Positions 14,092 through 14,532 of a stretch of 14,532 nt of DNA are shown here, one piece after another. The position numbers were made by a program, and so were the translations under genes. Each line of letters starts with the position of its first letter. Position 1 is the stretch's first letter. Below the pieces are notes generated by a model. The model worked only from the letters and a program-made list of their open reading frames with translations. It ran no database searches and had not been told where the DNA came from. The DNA comes from an uncultured Lachnospiraceae bacterium (GTDB lineage: Bacteria > Bacillota > Clostridia > Lachnospirales > Lachnospiraceae): contig CAKSBI010000046.1 of NCBI GenBank assembly GCA_934437985.1, positions 1 through 14,532 on the forward strand, given 5' to 3'.

Positions 14092-14532
14092 CTAAAAAAG
14101 ACTATTTACATACCAGTCATTGATGTTTTTTCCAAGTGTACTTGTCTCTATATTACTGCCTTCTATCAGGCCCGGTTTCTCACACTTGTCATATATCACA
14201 ACATTCTTTCTTGCCGATGCACATGCAATCATCTTCTTTCCTGACTTATTGTATAACAGTCCGCCATGGGATGATTATTTTTTACCTTTTTGGGTATCTT
14301 GTATACCTTGCTGTCACCACTATACGATTTTAACACCCCATTTGAAATAATACAGTCTTCAGCATGCTATCCACCGGATTCCCTTTTTCCGGAATTGCGA
14401 TATTGTTAATCTTATCTGTTACTTTTTTTATACCTGACAAATATTCTTTTTGTATAATCACCACACACTTCATATGCACTGCCAGGTATATAACTTACAT
14501 AAAACGTGTTTTTATCAGCAACCTTTATATCA
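14092..14532 (-). pseudogene. Frameshifted C-terminal remnant of a BspA-like leucine-rich-repeat surface protein
   Basis: The minus strand holds successive coding-like segments in different frames. From 14531 one reads IKVADKNTFYVSYIPGSAYE and continues to a stop. A second frame reads TDKINNIAIPEKGNPVD. The first frame returns at about 14360 with EDCIISNGVLKSYSGDSKVY followed by KIPKKVK. A third frame gives GGLLYNKSGKKMIACASARK and runs to a TAG at 14092. The NGVLKSYSG...IPKKV and GLLYNKSGKK.IACAS patterns are typical of BspA-like (Treponema pallidum type) leucine-rich repeats, which occur in surface proteins of Clostridia. The frame changes lie near a seven-T run at 14423-14429, near 14360, and at a six-T run at 14278-14283. 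The gene continues off the right edge. Sequencing error at the homopolymers is the main alternative to true decay. Confidence 0.5.

Overview
The window is low-GC Firmicute DNA with AT-rich codon use, strong AGGAGG-type ribosome sites, type II-A CRISPR genes, a BspA-like repeat remnant and Cys-anchored lipoproteins. This best fits a gut or rumen Clostridia member, probably Lachnospiraceae; the family assignment is an inference.

Left part (1-6208): the complete cas side of a type II-A CRISPR-Cas system. On the minus strand the order is cas9 - cas1 - cas2 - csn2 - leader - first CRISPR repeat, and the array continues off the left edge. A tracrRNA lies just upstream of cas9 on the plus strand. 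Its anti-repeat pairs perfectly with 24 consecutive bases of the repeat, followed by a GA/GCGU bulge and a 6-bp lower stem, so array and tracrRNA are a matched pair. All Cas9 nuclease residues (RuvC and HNH) and all Cas1 catalytic residues are present, so both adaptation and interference look functional. The start of tracrRNA holds a 10-bp palindrome that copies part of the repeat, and the leader holds a second short repeat-like element.

Middle part (6209-10262): a minus-strand SulP-type anion transporter with a STAS domain and a long C-terminal extension. Behind it is a LytTR-type response regulator whose receiver lacks the usual phospho-acceptor aspartate. Divergent from the regulator is a small Ala/Asp-rich lipoprotein with a well-formed promoter and a strong terminator.

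Right part (10203-13979): a tightly coupled minus-strand operon encoding a large lipoprotein, two membrane proteins and an ABC ATPase, probably an export or self-protection ABC transporter of unknown substrate. Its last unit is a 70-codon ORF coupled by ATGA that runs through the terminator shared with the convergent lipoprotein gene. A long inverted repeat sits upstream of the operon.

Right edge (14092-14532): a frameshifted remnant, on the minus strand, of what looks like a BspA-like leucine-rich-repeat surface protein.

No rRNA, tRNA, insertion sequence or phage gene was seen. The most interesting signals are the repeat-like sequences placed beside the tracrRNA anti-repeat and inside the CRISPR leader, which could be used for autoregulation.
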